Below, piece after piece: positions 1 through 9,366 of a stretch of DNA of 64,000 bases; within the stretch, counting starts at the first letter, position 1; every line of letters starts with the position of its first letter. The stretch spans positions 124,840 to 188,839 of the forward strand of contig JABDFC010000001.1 in the NCBI GenBank assembly GCA_013286785.1. The letters are read 5' to 3'. The position numbers were made by a program, and so were the translations under genes. The DNA comes from Gammaproteobacteria bacterium. GTDB lineage: Bacteria > Pseudomonadota > Gammaproteobacteria > UBA6186 > Azoamicaceae. The notes under the pieces are model-generated. The model saw nothing but the letters and a program-made list of their open reading frames with translations, was not told the DNA's origin and ran no database searches.

Positions 1-2
1 AG

Positions 3-623
3 GTCTTCTATAAATCCGGAGGACAGGCAGGAGACGAGTTGTTTGGAAAACTTGGCTTTGTCCATCGATTAGTCAAACCCCTTGCTGAGACGAGTACTAA
101 GAGGTTTGCGAGCATATACCAAAACGCTACCGAAAGATTACAGGGCCCGGCAATAACCCTTCCAGCAGCCAATAATACAACGACTACATCCACCACCACG
201 ACACCTACCGTCCTATTTTCAGCCGGGGGCAGTGCCAAACGTTCTCTCAAAGATAAACTTCAAGACGATGCCGCGATTTTAGCTGCACTTGCTCAAGAAC
301 ATAAAGATTCGAAAACTCCTAAGTTTTACGTCTACGACAATGACGCGATCACTTTGGCAGATACAGCACCAAAAGGCTATTATGCCGCCAATTGTGATTT
401 GGGGACTCAGCCACATGAAATGAATCAAACCATTTACTATAAACCTGCTCAACCTGGTGAGACCAGCTCCCCAGCAGATCAACTATTTGGACAACACGGC
501 TTTGTGCATCGGTTAGCAAAGTCTATTTTCAACGCATCAAGTACCGCAAGATATGCAAAAATATATGAAACTTCGCCTGCTTCATTAAAGAAAAAAACGA
601 GCACCGAACATAGAAATCAATGA
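3..623 (+). CDS. Hypothetical protein with internal duplication, 5' end off window
   Basis: The reading frame is open from the first bases of the window to a TGA at 621-623, so the true start lies upstream. I do not recognise the family. The visible part contains a duplicated segment of about 45 residues. One copy lies at the very start (key residues LFGKLGFVHRL, later IYQNATERL) and the second near the C-terminus (LFGQHGFVHRL, later IYETSPASL), about 150 residues apart. Both copies are preceded by a (V/I)(F/Y)YK strand-like segment. The linker is rich in Thr, Ser and Ala. There are no membrane segments or catalytic motifs. Duplicated soluble modules of this kind are common among uncharacterised secreted proteins of Legionellales, but function is unknown. 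An in-frame TTG at 39 is only an internal codon. Confidence 0.7.
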   Translation, partial: VFYKSGGQAGDELFGKLGFVHRLVKPLAETSTKRFASIYQNATERLQGPAITLPAANNTTTTSTTTTPTVLFSAGGSAKRSLKDKLQDDAAILAALAQEHKDSKTPKFYVYDNDAITLADTAPKGYYAANCDLGTQPHEMNQTIYYKPAQPGETSSPADQLFGQHGFVHRLAKSIFNASSTARYAKIYETSPASLKKKTSTEHRNQ

Positions 624-687
624 TGCATTCACAATCAGAAAATCGCCTATTGTATAGTCTCATCTATCCCCTTAGAACTTTTTCACA

Positions 688-716
688 TTGATTTAACCCG
701 AAAATAACGTTATGAT
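688..716 (+). promoter_or_regulatory. Sigma70-type promoter for rdgB-hemW
   Basis: A -35 hexamer TTGATT (688-693), a 17-nt spacer and a -10 hexamer TATGAT (711-716) lie 36 nt upstream of the rdgB ATG. The AGGA ribosome-binding site is at about 737-741. Spacing and hexamers fit the housekeeping consensus. Confidence 0.55.
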
Positions 717-751
717 TTATTTTTAACAATCATTTTTAGGAACGGATCATC

Positions 752-1348
752 ATGGATACTCTGGTTCTCGCCAGCACAAACCCTGGAAAAATTGCCGATT
801 TTCGATCGTTACTCACGCCACTCAAAATTCAACTTATTTCACAACAAGAATTATCCATTCCTGACGTTCCTGAAACTGGCAGTACTTTTATTGAGAATGC
901 GCTGATCAAAGCTCGCCATGCTGCAACCCATACGAATTACCCAACCCTTGCCGACGATTCTGGGCTCATCATAGACGATTTAAAGGGCGCTCCTGGATTA
1001 TATTCTGCCCGCTTTGCCGGTCACAAGGCCACGCCCGAACAAAATATTGAAAAAGTCTTACAAGAGCTCAAACTAAATCCGGCTTCAGCGCGGAGGGCGC
1101 GCCTGTACGCCGTGGTTGTTTTATTGCGCTCTCCAACAGATCCAACCCCCGTCATTGGAGAAGGTTTTTGGGAAGGAACTATTTTGCATAAACCCACTGG
1201 ACATGGTTTTGGCTATCTGCCGATTTTCTTTTCGACGCTGCACCAACGTCCTGCTACAACCTTAAGTATTGAGGAACGGAATCAAACCAACCATCGGGGT
1301 CAAGCGATGCGGCAATTGCTGGATAAACTGCTAAAATCTCATGATTAA
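752..1348 (+). CDS. rdgB: XTP/dITP diphosphatase (RdgB/HAM1 family)
   Basis: Cytoplasmic house-cleaning nucleotide pyrophosphatase that hydrolyses non-canonical purine triphosphates (dITP, XTP, dHAPTP) to monophosphates, preventing their incorporation into DNA. Its 198 residues match the family's usual length. Visible signatures are the N-terminal ASTNPGK substrate-binding motif (residues 8-14), the acidic ADDSGL metal-binding segment near residue 68 and GAPGLYSARFAG just after it. The C-terminal histidine region (NHRGQA) is present. The stop overlaps the hemW start by 8 nt, so the two are probably translationally coupled; rdgB-hemW adjacency is common in gammaproteobacteria. The ATG has an AGGA site upstream. 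Confidence 0.95.
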   Translation: MDTLVLASTNPGKIADFRSLLTPLKIQLISQQELSIPDVPETGSTFIENALIKARHAATHTNYPTLADDSGLIIDDLKGAPGLYSARFAGHKATPEQNIEKVLQELKLNPASARRARLYAVVVLLRSPTDPTPVIGEGFWEGTILHKPTGHGFGYLPIFFSTLHQRPATTLSIEERNQTNHRGQAMRQLLDKLLKSHD

Positions 1349-2480
1349 CCCCATTCCTTTATCGCTTTATATCCATATCCCCTGGTGTGTCAAGAAATGT
1401 CCTTATTGTGATTTTAATTCTTATGCCAATCCAGGCAATATCCCGGAAGAAGCTTACATCCAGGTTTTACAACAAGACTTTAAAAATGATCTGCCATGGA
1501 TCCAAGGGCGACCGATTCACAGCATTTTCTTTGGCGGAGGAACACCGAGTTTATTTTCGCCCCAAGGAATTGAACAAATCCTAAACCAGGTGACAGCATT
1601 GGCCGCAGTAGAATCGAACGCTGAAATCACGTTAGAAGCCAACCCTGGGACTTTAGAACATCGAGATTTTAGAGAATATCGTCAAGCCGGGATTACGCGA
1701 ATTTCTCTGGGGGCCCAGAGCTTTCAAAACGACAAACTCAAACAACTGGGCCGAGTGCATGAAGCCAAAGAAACCATCCAAGCCATTGAATTACTGGAAA
1801 AAGCCCATTTTGACAGTTTTAATTTAGATCTGATGTATGGCCTACCCCAACAATCATTAGAGGATGCTCTATTTGATTTGAATACTGCCTTACGCTTTAG
1901 TCCCAAACACATTTCTTGGTATCACTTAACCATAGAGCCTAACACGATTTATTTTCATAAGCCCCCATTGCTTCCACCAGAAAAAACGATGCATGACATT
2001 GAACAAGCAGGACAGGATTTATTAGTGTCTCACGGATTAAAACAATACGAAATTTCTGGCTTTGCCAAAGTGGACTATCAATGCCAGCATAATCTCAACT
2101 ACTGGCAGTTTGGGGATTATCTCGGCATCGGCGCTGGCGCTCATGGAAAAATTACTGATTTGAAAACCCATGTAATAACACGTTACTGGAAAACCCGCTA
2201 TCCTAAAGACTATTTAAATCCAAACAATATCCTTCTGGCTGGCACTCAGCAGATTCCCACTGCAGAAATCCCACTGGAATTTATGCTAAATACTTTAAGA
2301 CTGACAGCAGGCACAACCTTCGATCACTTCGAACACCGAACCCAACTCTCGGCTACCACCATCGAGCCCAAGCTAAAAATGGCAGTGGAAAAAGGTTTAT
2401 TAAAAATAGACAACAGAGGCATTATCCCAACTGCTTTAGGAAAACGGTTTTTAAATGATCTGTTGGCACTTTTCTACTAG
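1341..2480 (+). CDS. hemW: Radical SAM heme chaperone HemW
   Basis: HemW binds heme and a [4Fe-4S] cluster and delivers heme to membrane respiratory proteins. It was formerly misannotated as an oxygen-independent coproporphyrinogen oxidase. Its 379 residues fit the family. The radical-SAM cysteines are visible in WCVKKCPYCDF near residue 20, followed by FFGGGTPS (SAM-binding glycine motif) and EANPGTLE. It lacks the extra N-terminal and cysteine features of true HemN. The start codon overlaps the end of rdgB, and both would be expressed from the promoter upstream of rdgB. Confidence 0.93.
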   Translation: MINPIPLSLYIHIPWCVKKCPYCDFNSYANPGNIPEEAYIQVLQQDFKNDLPWIQGRPIHSIFFGGGTPSLFSPQGIEQILNQVTALAAVESNAEITLEANPGTLEHRDFREYRQAGITRISLGAQSFQNDKLKQLGRVHEAKETIQAIELLEKAHFDSFNLDLMYGLPQQSLEDALFDLNTALRFSPKHISWYHLTIEPNTIYFHKPPLLPPEKTMHDIEQAGQDLLVSHGLKQYEISGFAKVDYQCQHNLNYWQFGDYLGIGAGAHGKITDLKTHVITRYWKTRYPKDYLNPNNILLAGTQQIPTAEIPLEFMLNTLRLTAGTTFDHFEHRTQLSATTIEPKLKMAVEKGLLKIDNRGIIPTALGKRFLNDLLALFY

Positions 2481-2660
2481 CAACTGCGTTAGACACCAGT
2501 TAAATAACCTACATATCCAAACAGTCCTAACACCTTTCTTTCTCTATAAATTTCCTTTAAGATCAAAACCATTGTTTAAAAAATCTGTTTTATTTATATT
2601 GTCCAACTAACTATTTTCGATTGAGATTGACGGCCAAATTGCGTAGGAAACACTTTTCGC

Positions 2661-3674
2661 ATGTCTATGGATGCTCGACATATTGCCGAATATAAATCTA
2701 CTTTGGATCATTTCTCTAAATCCAGAAGCAGCCGTATCTCCAGTGGTGCTCAAGAATTTTTTCAACTAAACGACAAATGGCTGGGGCATCACGATGAAGC
2801 GTCAGAAAAAGTCACCTATTCCTCTTTAGACCCCGAACAGCTCATCACTGAAGTTGAGTATGATGGCAGTGGACGATACCAAGAAGACAAGCCAGGTGAG
2901 ACAGGGTTCAGAATTGTATTGCATGTTCGCAATCTTAAAAAGCTAGTCAAGTTAGCCAGGCTTCTTGAATACTCAAAATTCATCCAAATCTGCCGGCTTG
3001 ATCCACTCCGCTTGTTTTCAGAAGAAACTGTTTTGGGGATCAATTTTTCAGAGAACTTAATCCAAGAAAATGCGCATTATATCGATGAACTGTTTGAAAT
3101 CATTGGACAAGTTGAAACGTTGCCCATTCCGTTATTATCGGATTTAAAATGCGTCATTGCTTATAACTGCGTGGAAAAATTTAAGAAGAAATTAAGGCAA
3201 CAAGGATTTGACGCCGCCTTAAAGCTGTTAAAATCTACCTTCTTAAAAGGCGTTTTTTCGCCGTTTTACGTCGCTGCCTTGCATTGCAGAGAAACGAAAA
3301 AATTTCGTGATGCCCGTGAACTGATCAAGCAGCTTCCAAAGTCTCACCGACAATATGAAGAAGGGAGATTATTAGAACGATTAATTTATGAACAGGAAAT
3401 TAAACTCCTTGAAGTAGAACTTGAACAGGTTAAAAAAGCACACGCTAGAGATAAGCTCAATCAAGCTGCTACAGAAAAACCAAGTACGGCTCATTTATTG
3501 GAACATGCCCATCTGATGAACATCCTAACCAGTAAAACACCCACTCAAACATTGCATTTAACTTTTTCCCAAAAATACCAGTCGGGAAGTCAAAATAATA
3601 AAAATTCTGAGAAAACCACCCCTTCTTCTTCGCCAACGATTACTCGTGATGGACGACAAACCAAAAACCGATAA
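2661..3674 (+). CDS. Hypothetical protein, candidate secreted/effector-like
   Basis: 337-residue soluble protein of no recognised family. The N-terminal two thirds are mixed alpha/beta with charged helices. Residues 215-270 (LLERLIYEQEIKLLEVEL onward) look like a coiled coil. The last 50 residues are a low-complexity Ser/Thr/Asn/Gln/Lys tail. There is no signal peptide or membrane segment. A second in-frame ATG two codons in could be the start. It stands alone between hemW (same strand, 180 bp upstream) and a convergent antiporter gene. A disordered polar tail is compatible with, but does not prove, type IV secretion export in this lineage. Confidence 0.75.
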   Translation: MSMDARHIAEYKSTLDHFSKSRSSRISSGAQEFFQLNDKWLGHHDEASEKVTYSSLDPEQLITEVEYDGSGRYQEDKPGETGFRIVLHVRNLKKLVKLARLLEYSKFIQICRLDPLRLFSEETVLGINFSENLIQENAHYIDELFEIIGQVETLPIPLLSDLKCVIAYNCVEKFKKKLRQQGFDAALKLLKSTFLKGVFSPFYVAALHCRETKKFRDARELIKQLPKSHRQYEEGRLLERLIYEQEIKLLEVELEQVKKAHARDKLNQAATEKPSTAHLLEHAHLMNILTSKTPTQTLHLTFSQKYQSGSQNNKNSEKTTPSSSPTITRDGRQTKNR

Positions 3675-3710
3675 GCCACATCTTCAAGTATTTAGGCATG
3701 TTCCACTTTA

Positions 3711-5543
3711 TTAAAGAAACGTGGGGTCAATCGATACATTTTCTTTATCTTGATTAAAGACTTGTTCTAAATATTTTCGATTCTTCTTTGTTTCGTCAAT
3801 ATAATCTTGTTCATTTTGATATATTTTAGATAAGTGTACTAAGCGAGATTCGTCGTATTGTCTAAAAATTTTGGCGGACTGAGCTGCTTTTTCATAGGGT
3901 AAACCTAAAATTTGGAGAGCATCTACTCCCATGGTCAATGCAGAATCTAAGACCTCACGATAAATAGAGGTAAAATCATTTTTCAAAAATTCATACGCTT
4001 GGACTCGGCCCCTGACTCGAATTAAAATTTTAAGATTTGGATAATGCTGTCGCACTAACTTGGCAGTCTCAAGTGCTTTTTCCGAATCATCGATGGCAAT
4101 GATAAAAACTTTGGCTTTATCTAATCCAGCGGTGTGCAGCAAGTCTATTCTAGAAGCATCCCCATAAAAAATCTTATAACCAAATTTTCGTACCAACTCG
4201 ATATGCTCGGAGTCTAGATCCAAAACGGTGATTTTAAACTGGTGAGCCATTAACAAGCGACCCACAATCTGTCCGAAACGACCAAAGCCGGCAATCACAA
4301 CTGGTTTTGTACGGGGATCAATTTCGTCATATTCTTTTTTATTTTCTTTCGCTGCAAACCGAGACACTAAGAACTTTTCATAGCAAAGAATAATCAAAGG
4401 TGTGATTAACATCGACAGTGCAACGACTACAATTAATATATCCGTTAGGGCTTCAGGAAGTATTTGATGTTCCAATGAAAAGCTGAGTAAAACAAAACAA
4501 AATTCACCCCCTTGAGCCAAACTTGCAGCAAAAAGTAGGCCATTTTGGGTCGACATTTTATAGATTTTAGCAATGGCATACAAGAAAACTGCTTTGAGTA
4601 AAATAAAAACTAATAGTACTTTTAAAATTAAATAGGGATTTTGCATAACGAGATCTAAATTAATGCCTGCCCCCACTGCAATAAAGAATAATCCGAGCAA
4701 TAATCCTTTGAATGGCTCTATATCCGATTCTAGTTCATGCCGATACTCACTTTCAGCCAACATGACCCCCGCTAAAAAAGTCCCTAAGGCCGGAGACAAA
4801 CCCAGTGACTGCATAAAAAGTGCACTGGCAATGACCACTAAAAGCGCCGTTGCTGTAAAAATTTCACGAATTTTCGCTTTGGCAATATAACGAAAGAAAG
4901 ATCTTAACAAGTACCGTCCACTGCCAATGAGTAAGGTAATACAGGCAATGACGATTAACGGCTGCAACCAACCGACTATGCTTTTATCGGCGATAGAAGA
5001 GGATAACGCGCCATGACTGGTTGAGGATCCGAGCCAAGGAAGGATAAACATAATGGGAATAACCGCAATGTCTTGAAATAACAGTATTGAGAAGGAAGAC
5101 TGGCCTACCGAGGTTTGCATCCACCCTTTTTCTGTAAAGATTTGGATAACAATCGCCGTAGAAGACAGTGACAATATCATGCCAATCGCCACACTCTGCA
5201 ACAAAGGAAAATCTAACAAAACAAAAGCAGTCGTCAGTAAAACCGTTGTCCCCGCAACTTGGAGCAGTCCTGTTCCTACTATCTGACTCCGCAACTTCCA
5301 AAGAAGAGAAGGGCGTAATTCTAATCCAATCAAAAATAACATCATCACCACACCAAATTGGGAAAATTGCATGATGTTCTTGCTGTCTTGTCCAATCAGA
5401 CCCAACGCAAAAGGACCAATGAGAATTCCAGCTATTAAGTACCCCAAGACAGAGCCAAACCCCAATCGCTTTGCAATAGGCACCGAAACAATTGCTGCTA
5501 CTAGATATATGACTGCTTGTAGAAAAATATTTTTATATTCCAT
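3711..5543 (-). CDS. KefB/KefC-type cation:proton antiporter (CPA2 family)
   Basis: Inner-membrane monovalent cation/proton antiporter. Its 610 residues carry an N-terminal membrane domain of about 12 helices (residues 5-385) with the CPA2 signatures GYLIAGILIGP, FLIGLELRP and LSSTAIVIQIF. A cytoplasmic RCK_N (TrkA_N) Rossmann domain follows, starting at VVIAGFGRFGQIVGRLL near residue 408. An aspartate-rich dinucleotide-binding segment LDLDSEHIE follows that. This is the organisation of glutathione-gated K+ efflux proteins KefB/KefC, though the glutathione gating residues cannot be confirmed by eye. No RCK_C is evident, unlike the second CPA2 protein at 13.6 kb. It is transcribed alone. Confidence 0.88.
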   Translation of the reverse strand: MEYKNIFLQAVIYLVAAIVSVPIAKRLGFGSVLGYLIAGILIGPFALGLIGQDSKNIMQFSQFGVVMMLFLIGLELRPSLLWKLRSQIVGTGLLQVAGTTVLLTTAFVLLDFPLLQSVAIGMILSLSSTAIVIQIFTEKGWMQTSVGQSSFSILLFQDIAVIPIMFILPWLGSSTSHGALSSSIADKSIVGWLQPLIVIACITLLIGSGRYLLRSFFRYIAKAKIREIFTATALLVVIASALFMQSLGLSPALGTFLAGVMLAESEYRHELESDIEPFKGLLLGLFFIAVGAGINLDLVMQNPYLILKVLLVFILLKAVFLYAIAKIYKMSTQNGLLFAASLAQGGEFCFVLLSFSLEHQILPEALTDILIVVVALSMLITPLIILCYEKFLVSRFAAKENKKEYDEIDPRTKPVVIAGFGRFGQIVGRLLMAHQFKITVLDLDSEHIELVRKFGYKIFYGDASRIDLLHTAGLDKAKVFIIAIDDSEKALETAKLVRQHYPNLKILIRVRGRVQAYEFLKNDFTSIYREVLDSALTMGVDALQILGLPYEKAAQSAKIFRQYDESRLVHLSKIYQNEQDYIDETKKNRKYLEQVFNQDKENVSIDPTFL

Positions 5544-5701
5544 CTTACGCCTTGGGTTTTAATATGACTTGGATTTTTTCAAAGAGATATTGTCTCTCAG
5601 AGAATTTTCATGATCAACCAATCACCTTGAAATTGTCAACTGATTTCATCATTCAAATCAACACCCAGGGTAGGTAACCATGCATCACAAAGGTGATTTA
5701 C

Positions 5702-7546
5702 TCAAAAAAAGACATTAATCGTGATAAGCGAAGCTGCCCAATACAGAAATGTCATGCCTCCACCAACTCTTAGAAAGTCCTTCGTGTGATATCCTCCAGG
5801 GCCTGCAATTAACGCATTGACCTGCTGATTCGGCATAATAAACGTGTTAGAAGCTGCAATGGCAACGATCAAAGCGTACATCCTCGGATCCGCACCCACA
5901 TTAATGGCCAATTCCACTGCCACAGGTACTAAAACAATGGTAGCACCCACATTGGAAATAACGAAAGCAAATACTGTTGCCAATAAAGCCAAACCAAACT
6001 CAATCACCCAACTCGGCAAATCATCTCTCAATAGAATGGTATGCTGGGTTAACCAATCGGTGGTATGCGTTGTTTGCATCACCAGACCTAAAGGGAGTAA
6101 CCCTGCAACTAGGAATACCGTTTTCCAGCTAACGCTATCGTAGGCTTCATCCACACTTAAGACACCCGTTGCAATCATGCCAGCGGCCCCCAATAATAAT
6201 CCAACGGAGACTGGAAAATGCCCAAACACAATTAAGCCCAACGCCAATGCAAAAAACAACAGAGCATATTTGACTTTTTGCGGCCGTAATTCTTCGCGCG
6301 GATAAGAAGTGGTCACAACAACAAAATCAGGGTTTTTATCAAAATCCGCTAAGGCTTCCCAACGACAGAACATCCCTAAGGTATCCCCAGATCGTAAGAC
6401 CAAGTCTCTTAACTGTTCTCCGGCATACAATGTTTGCCCTCGATAAACGGCTAAAACATGCAAATGATGCGTCCGTTTCATGTGGAGTTCACCCAGTTCA
6501 CGACCGATCAATTGAGAGCTTGGGGGAACAACTGCCTCACATAGTCCTGCCTTAACCGGATGGAGCATTTCGGCAAATATATTTAAGCGGGCATTCATCT
6601 TTAAACCATGGCGTTCAGCAAACTGAGACACCACATCTTTATGTCCCATGATGGCTATCCAACACCCCTCTTCAATAATAATATTTCTTTGCGGGGGCAA
6701 ATTAACTTCTTGACCCGATATGACCGCAAGAATAGACGAAGAGGGTGCTAATGAAGTTTCCACTTCTTGCAAATTGAGTCCCACTAAATCACTGCCGGGT
6801 AAGACTTTGAGTTCAAAAATATCTCCCCCTTTTCCATAGGTTTTCAAAAAGTGGGTTTTTGTCGTCCCGCTGCTATAGGTTTGAGTCGGCTCCACGGGTA
6901 AAAAGCGCCGTCCAAAGACCAACAGATATAGGATCCCAACACCTAACAGAATAATCCCAATCGGCATCACCGAAAATAAATGAAAGGGTTCTATTGTCCG
7001 AGAATATTCCTGAACGTATTGATTTGAATTTTTTAAAAGACTGTTTAAAAGAATGAGAGGACTGCTCCCAATCATCGTCAATGCTCCACCCAATATGGAA
7101 CAAAATGCAATCGGCATTAACACCCTTGATTTTGGGATCCCCGTCCGAATGGAGATTCGGGTGACAACAGGCAACAAAAGAGCAACCGTCCCAAGACTGC
7201 GCATAAATGCCGAGAGTAATCCGGAAGAAAGCATCAAAACCAGACTGATTTTGTTGGGACGCTCTCGACCTAATTTTAATATCCAGCGAGCGATTCTAAG
7301 TGCAATTCCGCTTTTTTCTAATCCTGCCCCAATAATCATGACTGAAATCAACGACATTACGGCTTCACTGGAAAACCCAGAAAATAAGTCTTCTGGCGGC
7401 AGTAAACGCGTAATCCCAATCACCACCAATACTAAAACAGCCACCACATCGACGCGGATAAAATTTGAAAGCGACAGCAATACAGTGAATACTAAAATTC
7501 CTAAAACCAACACCATGTCGAAAGTGAGCTGAACATTTCCTAGCAC
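5702..7546 (-). CDS. SLC13-type permease with two RCK_C (TrkA_C) domains
   Basis: Inner-membrane anion/dicarboxylate-type transporter of the SLC13/DASS-like group. I place the start at the GTG at 7546 (Val-Leu-Gly-Asn) because an AGGAGA ribosome-binding site lies 7-8 nt upstream, whereas the longer frame to 7600 would overlap trmB. The resulting 614-residue protein has N-terminal membrane helices, then two soluble TrkA_C domains (about residues 205-380; each has a G(S/R)(D/E)L-G-L pattern), then C-terminal helices. The helical hairpin motif SNVGATIVLVPVA and IAASNTFIMPNQQVNAL resemble SLC13 substrate and Na+ sites. Substrate is not predictable from sequence. Confidence 0.87.
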   Translation of the reverse strand: MLGNVQLTFDMVLVLGILVFTVLLSLSNFIRVDVVAVLVLVVIGITRLLPPEDLFSGFSSEAVMSLISVMIIGAGLEKSGIALRIARWILKLGRERPNKISLVLMLSSGLLSAFMRSLGTVALLLPVVTRISIRTGIPKSRVLMPIAFCSILGGALTMIGSSPLILLNSLLKNSNQYVQEYSRTIEPFHLFSVMPIGIILLGVGILYLLVFGRRFLPVEPTQTYSSGTTKTHFLKTYGKGGDIFELKVLPGSDLVGLNLQEVETSLAPSSSILAVISGQEVNLPPQRNIIIEEGCWIAIMGHKDVVSQFAERHGLKMNARLNIFAEMLHPVKAGLCEAVVPPSSQLIGRELGELHMKRTHHLHVLAVYRGQTLYAGEQLRDLVLRSGDTLGMFCRWEALADFDKNPDFVVVTTSYPREELRPQKVKYALLFFALALGLIVFGHFPVSVGLLLGAAGMIATGVLSVDEAYDSVSWKTVFLVAGLLPLGLVMQTTHTTDWLTQHTILLRDDLPSWVIEFGLALLATVFAFVISNVGATIVLVPVAVELAINVGADPRMYALIVAIAASNTFIMPNQQVNALIAGPGGYHTKDFLRVGGGMTFLYWAASLITINVFF

Positions 7547-7566
7547 TGTATTTCTCCTGCTATTTA

Positions 7567-8261
7567 TTATAATAGAAGACGCTCGAATATGAGATCCCAA
7601 GTTTTGTGGCCTAGCTTTAGCCCACGCCGTTCATACTTGGTAAGGGGTCGAAAGTCAGGGCGCGGCATAAATTGCCCTTCCCCTGCCAAATTTTGGAAAA
7701 GACTGGACTCCGACAGCACCCATAACATCTGCTCTGCATAATTTTGCCAATCTGTGGCCAAATGGATAATTCCCCCAGCTTTTACTTTTTTAGCCGCTAA
7801 AGTAACAAAGGAAGACTGGATCAACCGCCGTTTATGATGGCGAACTTTCGGCCAAGGATCAGAAAAAAAGACCTGGATAGCCGCTAAACTATGATCTGGA
7901 ATTTGATGTTCTAAAACTTCTACAGCATCCCCGGCAACCACTCGAATATTGGACAGATCTTTTTTTGAATCGCTGAAAGCAGGCTGGCTATTCCTGCTCG
8001 ATAGACTTCTATCCCAATATAATCCCGCTCAGGAGCAGCCAACGCCATCTCAACCAGTGACTGCCCATCCCCAAAGCCGATTTCGACGATCTTATCATTG
8101 GAACGTCCAAAAATACCTTCGAGATCGAGGCAGGTTTTTGCAGGCGCTGTCAGACCATAGAGCGGCCACAGCGTTTCCCAAGCGCTGAGTTGGGTTTTCT
8201 TTTTCCGGCCAGATCGGCATACATAACTCCGAATCTGTCGATGGGGCTTTTTTTGCATCAC
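7567..8261 (-). CDS. trmB: tRNA (guanine-N7-)-methyltransferase TrmB, interrupted by a frameshift
   Basis: TrmB uses SAM to make m7G46 in tRNA. The N-terminal half (8261 down to about 7965) encodes the SAM site (VEIGFGDGQSLVEMA) and GIEVYRAGIASLL. The C-terminal half (from about 7960 to 7567) is in the -1 frame and encodes DLSNIRVVAGDAVEVLE, FFSDPWPKVRHHKRR and the closing KLGHKTWDLIFER. The break is in a run of seven A residues (minus strand; T run at 7960-7966). In the upstream frame it reads CAA AAA AAG, an in-phase A AAA AAG heptamer, the dnaX-type slippery site. A -1 slip there restores the full protein. Alternatives are a homopolymer sequencing error or a true pseudogene; without slippage the product stops 14 codons later. 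The start is GTG 8261 or ATG 8258. Confidence 0.85.
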
Positions 8262-8369
8262 CAGACCGCCTTTGCTGTCACTTTAGAGGATGTCAATCAG
8301 ATAACATATGAGCTGTCTCGATCCCCGACGGGATCCCTTTCTCCAACCCATTCATGTTACAATACCCGG

Positions 8370-8486
8370 ATGTCACGCAAACTACTTGTTTTATTCTGCT
8401 TCATGCTTGTCTGTTCTCTCACAGCCTGCGGTCAAAGCGGGCCTCTATATTTACCGGAACACGTTCCCCCAGGTCAAGTCCCATGA
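8370..8486 (+). CDS. lptM: LptM (YifL)-like small lipoprotein
   Basis: A 38-residue lipoprotein beginning at the ATG at 8370. It has a signal peptide with a lipobox, LTAC (Cys20), followed directly by GQSGPLYLP. That matches the LptM/YifL signature LTGCG-x-x-GPLYFP. In Escherichia coli LptM assists assembly of the LPS translocon LptD/LptE in the outer membrane and is likewise encoded immediately upstream of dapF. This version is shorter than the E. coli protein, lacking most of the disordered C-terminal tail. A TACAAT hexamer at 8358-8363, only 6 nt before the ATG, raises the possibility of a very short leader. A longer in-frame ORF from 8190 is not needed. Confidence 0.85.
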   Translation: MSRKLLVLFCFMLVCSLTACGQSGPLYLPEHVPPGQVP

Positions 8487-8535
8487 GGCATCATTAAAAT
8501 TTGCCTCAAAGATTAAAGGGCTTTAAGCTTATATT

Positions 8536-9366
8536 ATGTTAATTCATTTTTCTAAAATGCATGCCTTAGGGAATGACTTTGTCATCCTGGATCTCATCAC
8601 TCAACCAGCAAAATTAAAAGCAAAACAAATAAAACTCATCGCCGATCGTCATTTTGGCATTGGATGCGATCAGGTTATTGTGCTGGAACCCCCAATTCGC
8701 AGCACAGCAGATTTTTCTTATCGTATTTTTAACCCGAATGGCCAAGAAGCCGAACAATGCGGTAATGGCGCACGTTGCGCTGCCCGTTTTTTTTACGATC
8801 ATCGCTGGACACAAAAGCACGATTTACTCGCCGACTGTTTAGCAGGCCCGGTCAAATTAACCATTGAAGCTGACAATACGGTGAGTTTAGAATTGGGGAA
8901 ACCCATTTTTAAGCCACGTGAAATTCCCTTTATTCAAGACACCGAAGCACTGACTTATCCTATGACTGTTCAGAATATTTCGTTTGACATGAGTGTTCTT
9001 TCTTTGGGAAATCCACATGCGATTATTCAAGTGCCACAGATCAAAGACGCACCCGTTAAAACACTGGGGCCATTACTCAGCACACATGCTTCATTTCCAC
9101 AAGCAGTCAATGTCGGGTTTATGACCGTTTTAGATCGCTCTCAGATTCAACTTCGAACCTATGAGCGAGGTGTTGGAGAAACCTGGGCGTGCGGAACGAA
9201 CAGTGCAGCAGCAGCCATTGCTGGGATTAGGCTAGGACTATTGGATAGTCCCGTGACCATCATTTTGCGCGCAGGCAGACTCACCGTGCGTTGGGACAAC
9301 TCTCATAGTCCTGTTTATTTGCGGGGAACCACAACCGCTGTTTTTAATGGCCAATTTTCTGTCTAA
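8536..9366 (+). CDS. dapF: Diaminopimelate epimerase
   Basis: Cofactor-independent racemase converting LL- to meso-diaminopimelate for lysine and peptidoglycan synthesis. Its 276 residues are the normal length. The two catalytic cysteines of the two-base mechanism are visible: Cys75 in EQCGNGARC and Cys219 in WACGTNSAA. N-terminal KMHALGNDFV and GNPHAI are further family motifs. Its 3' end overlaps the xerC frame by about 20 nt, and it sits downstream of lptM, as in enterobacteria. Confidence 0.97.
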   Translation: MLIHFSKMHALGNDFVILDLITQPAKLKAKQIKLIADRHFGIGCDQVIVLEPPIRSTADFSYRIFNPNGQEAEQCGNGARCAARFFYDHRWTQKHDLLADCLAGPVKLTIEADNTVSLELGKPIFKPREIPFIQDTEALTYPMTVQNISFDMSVLSLGNPHAIIQVPQIKDAPVKTLGPLLSTHASFPQAVNVGFMTVLDRSQIQLRTYERGVGETWACGTNSAAAAIAGIRLGLLDSPVTIILRAGRLTVRWDNSHSPVYLRGTTTAVFNGQFSV

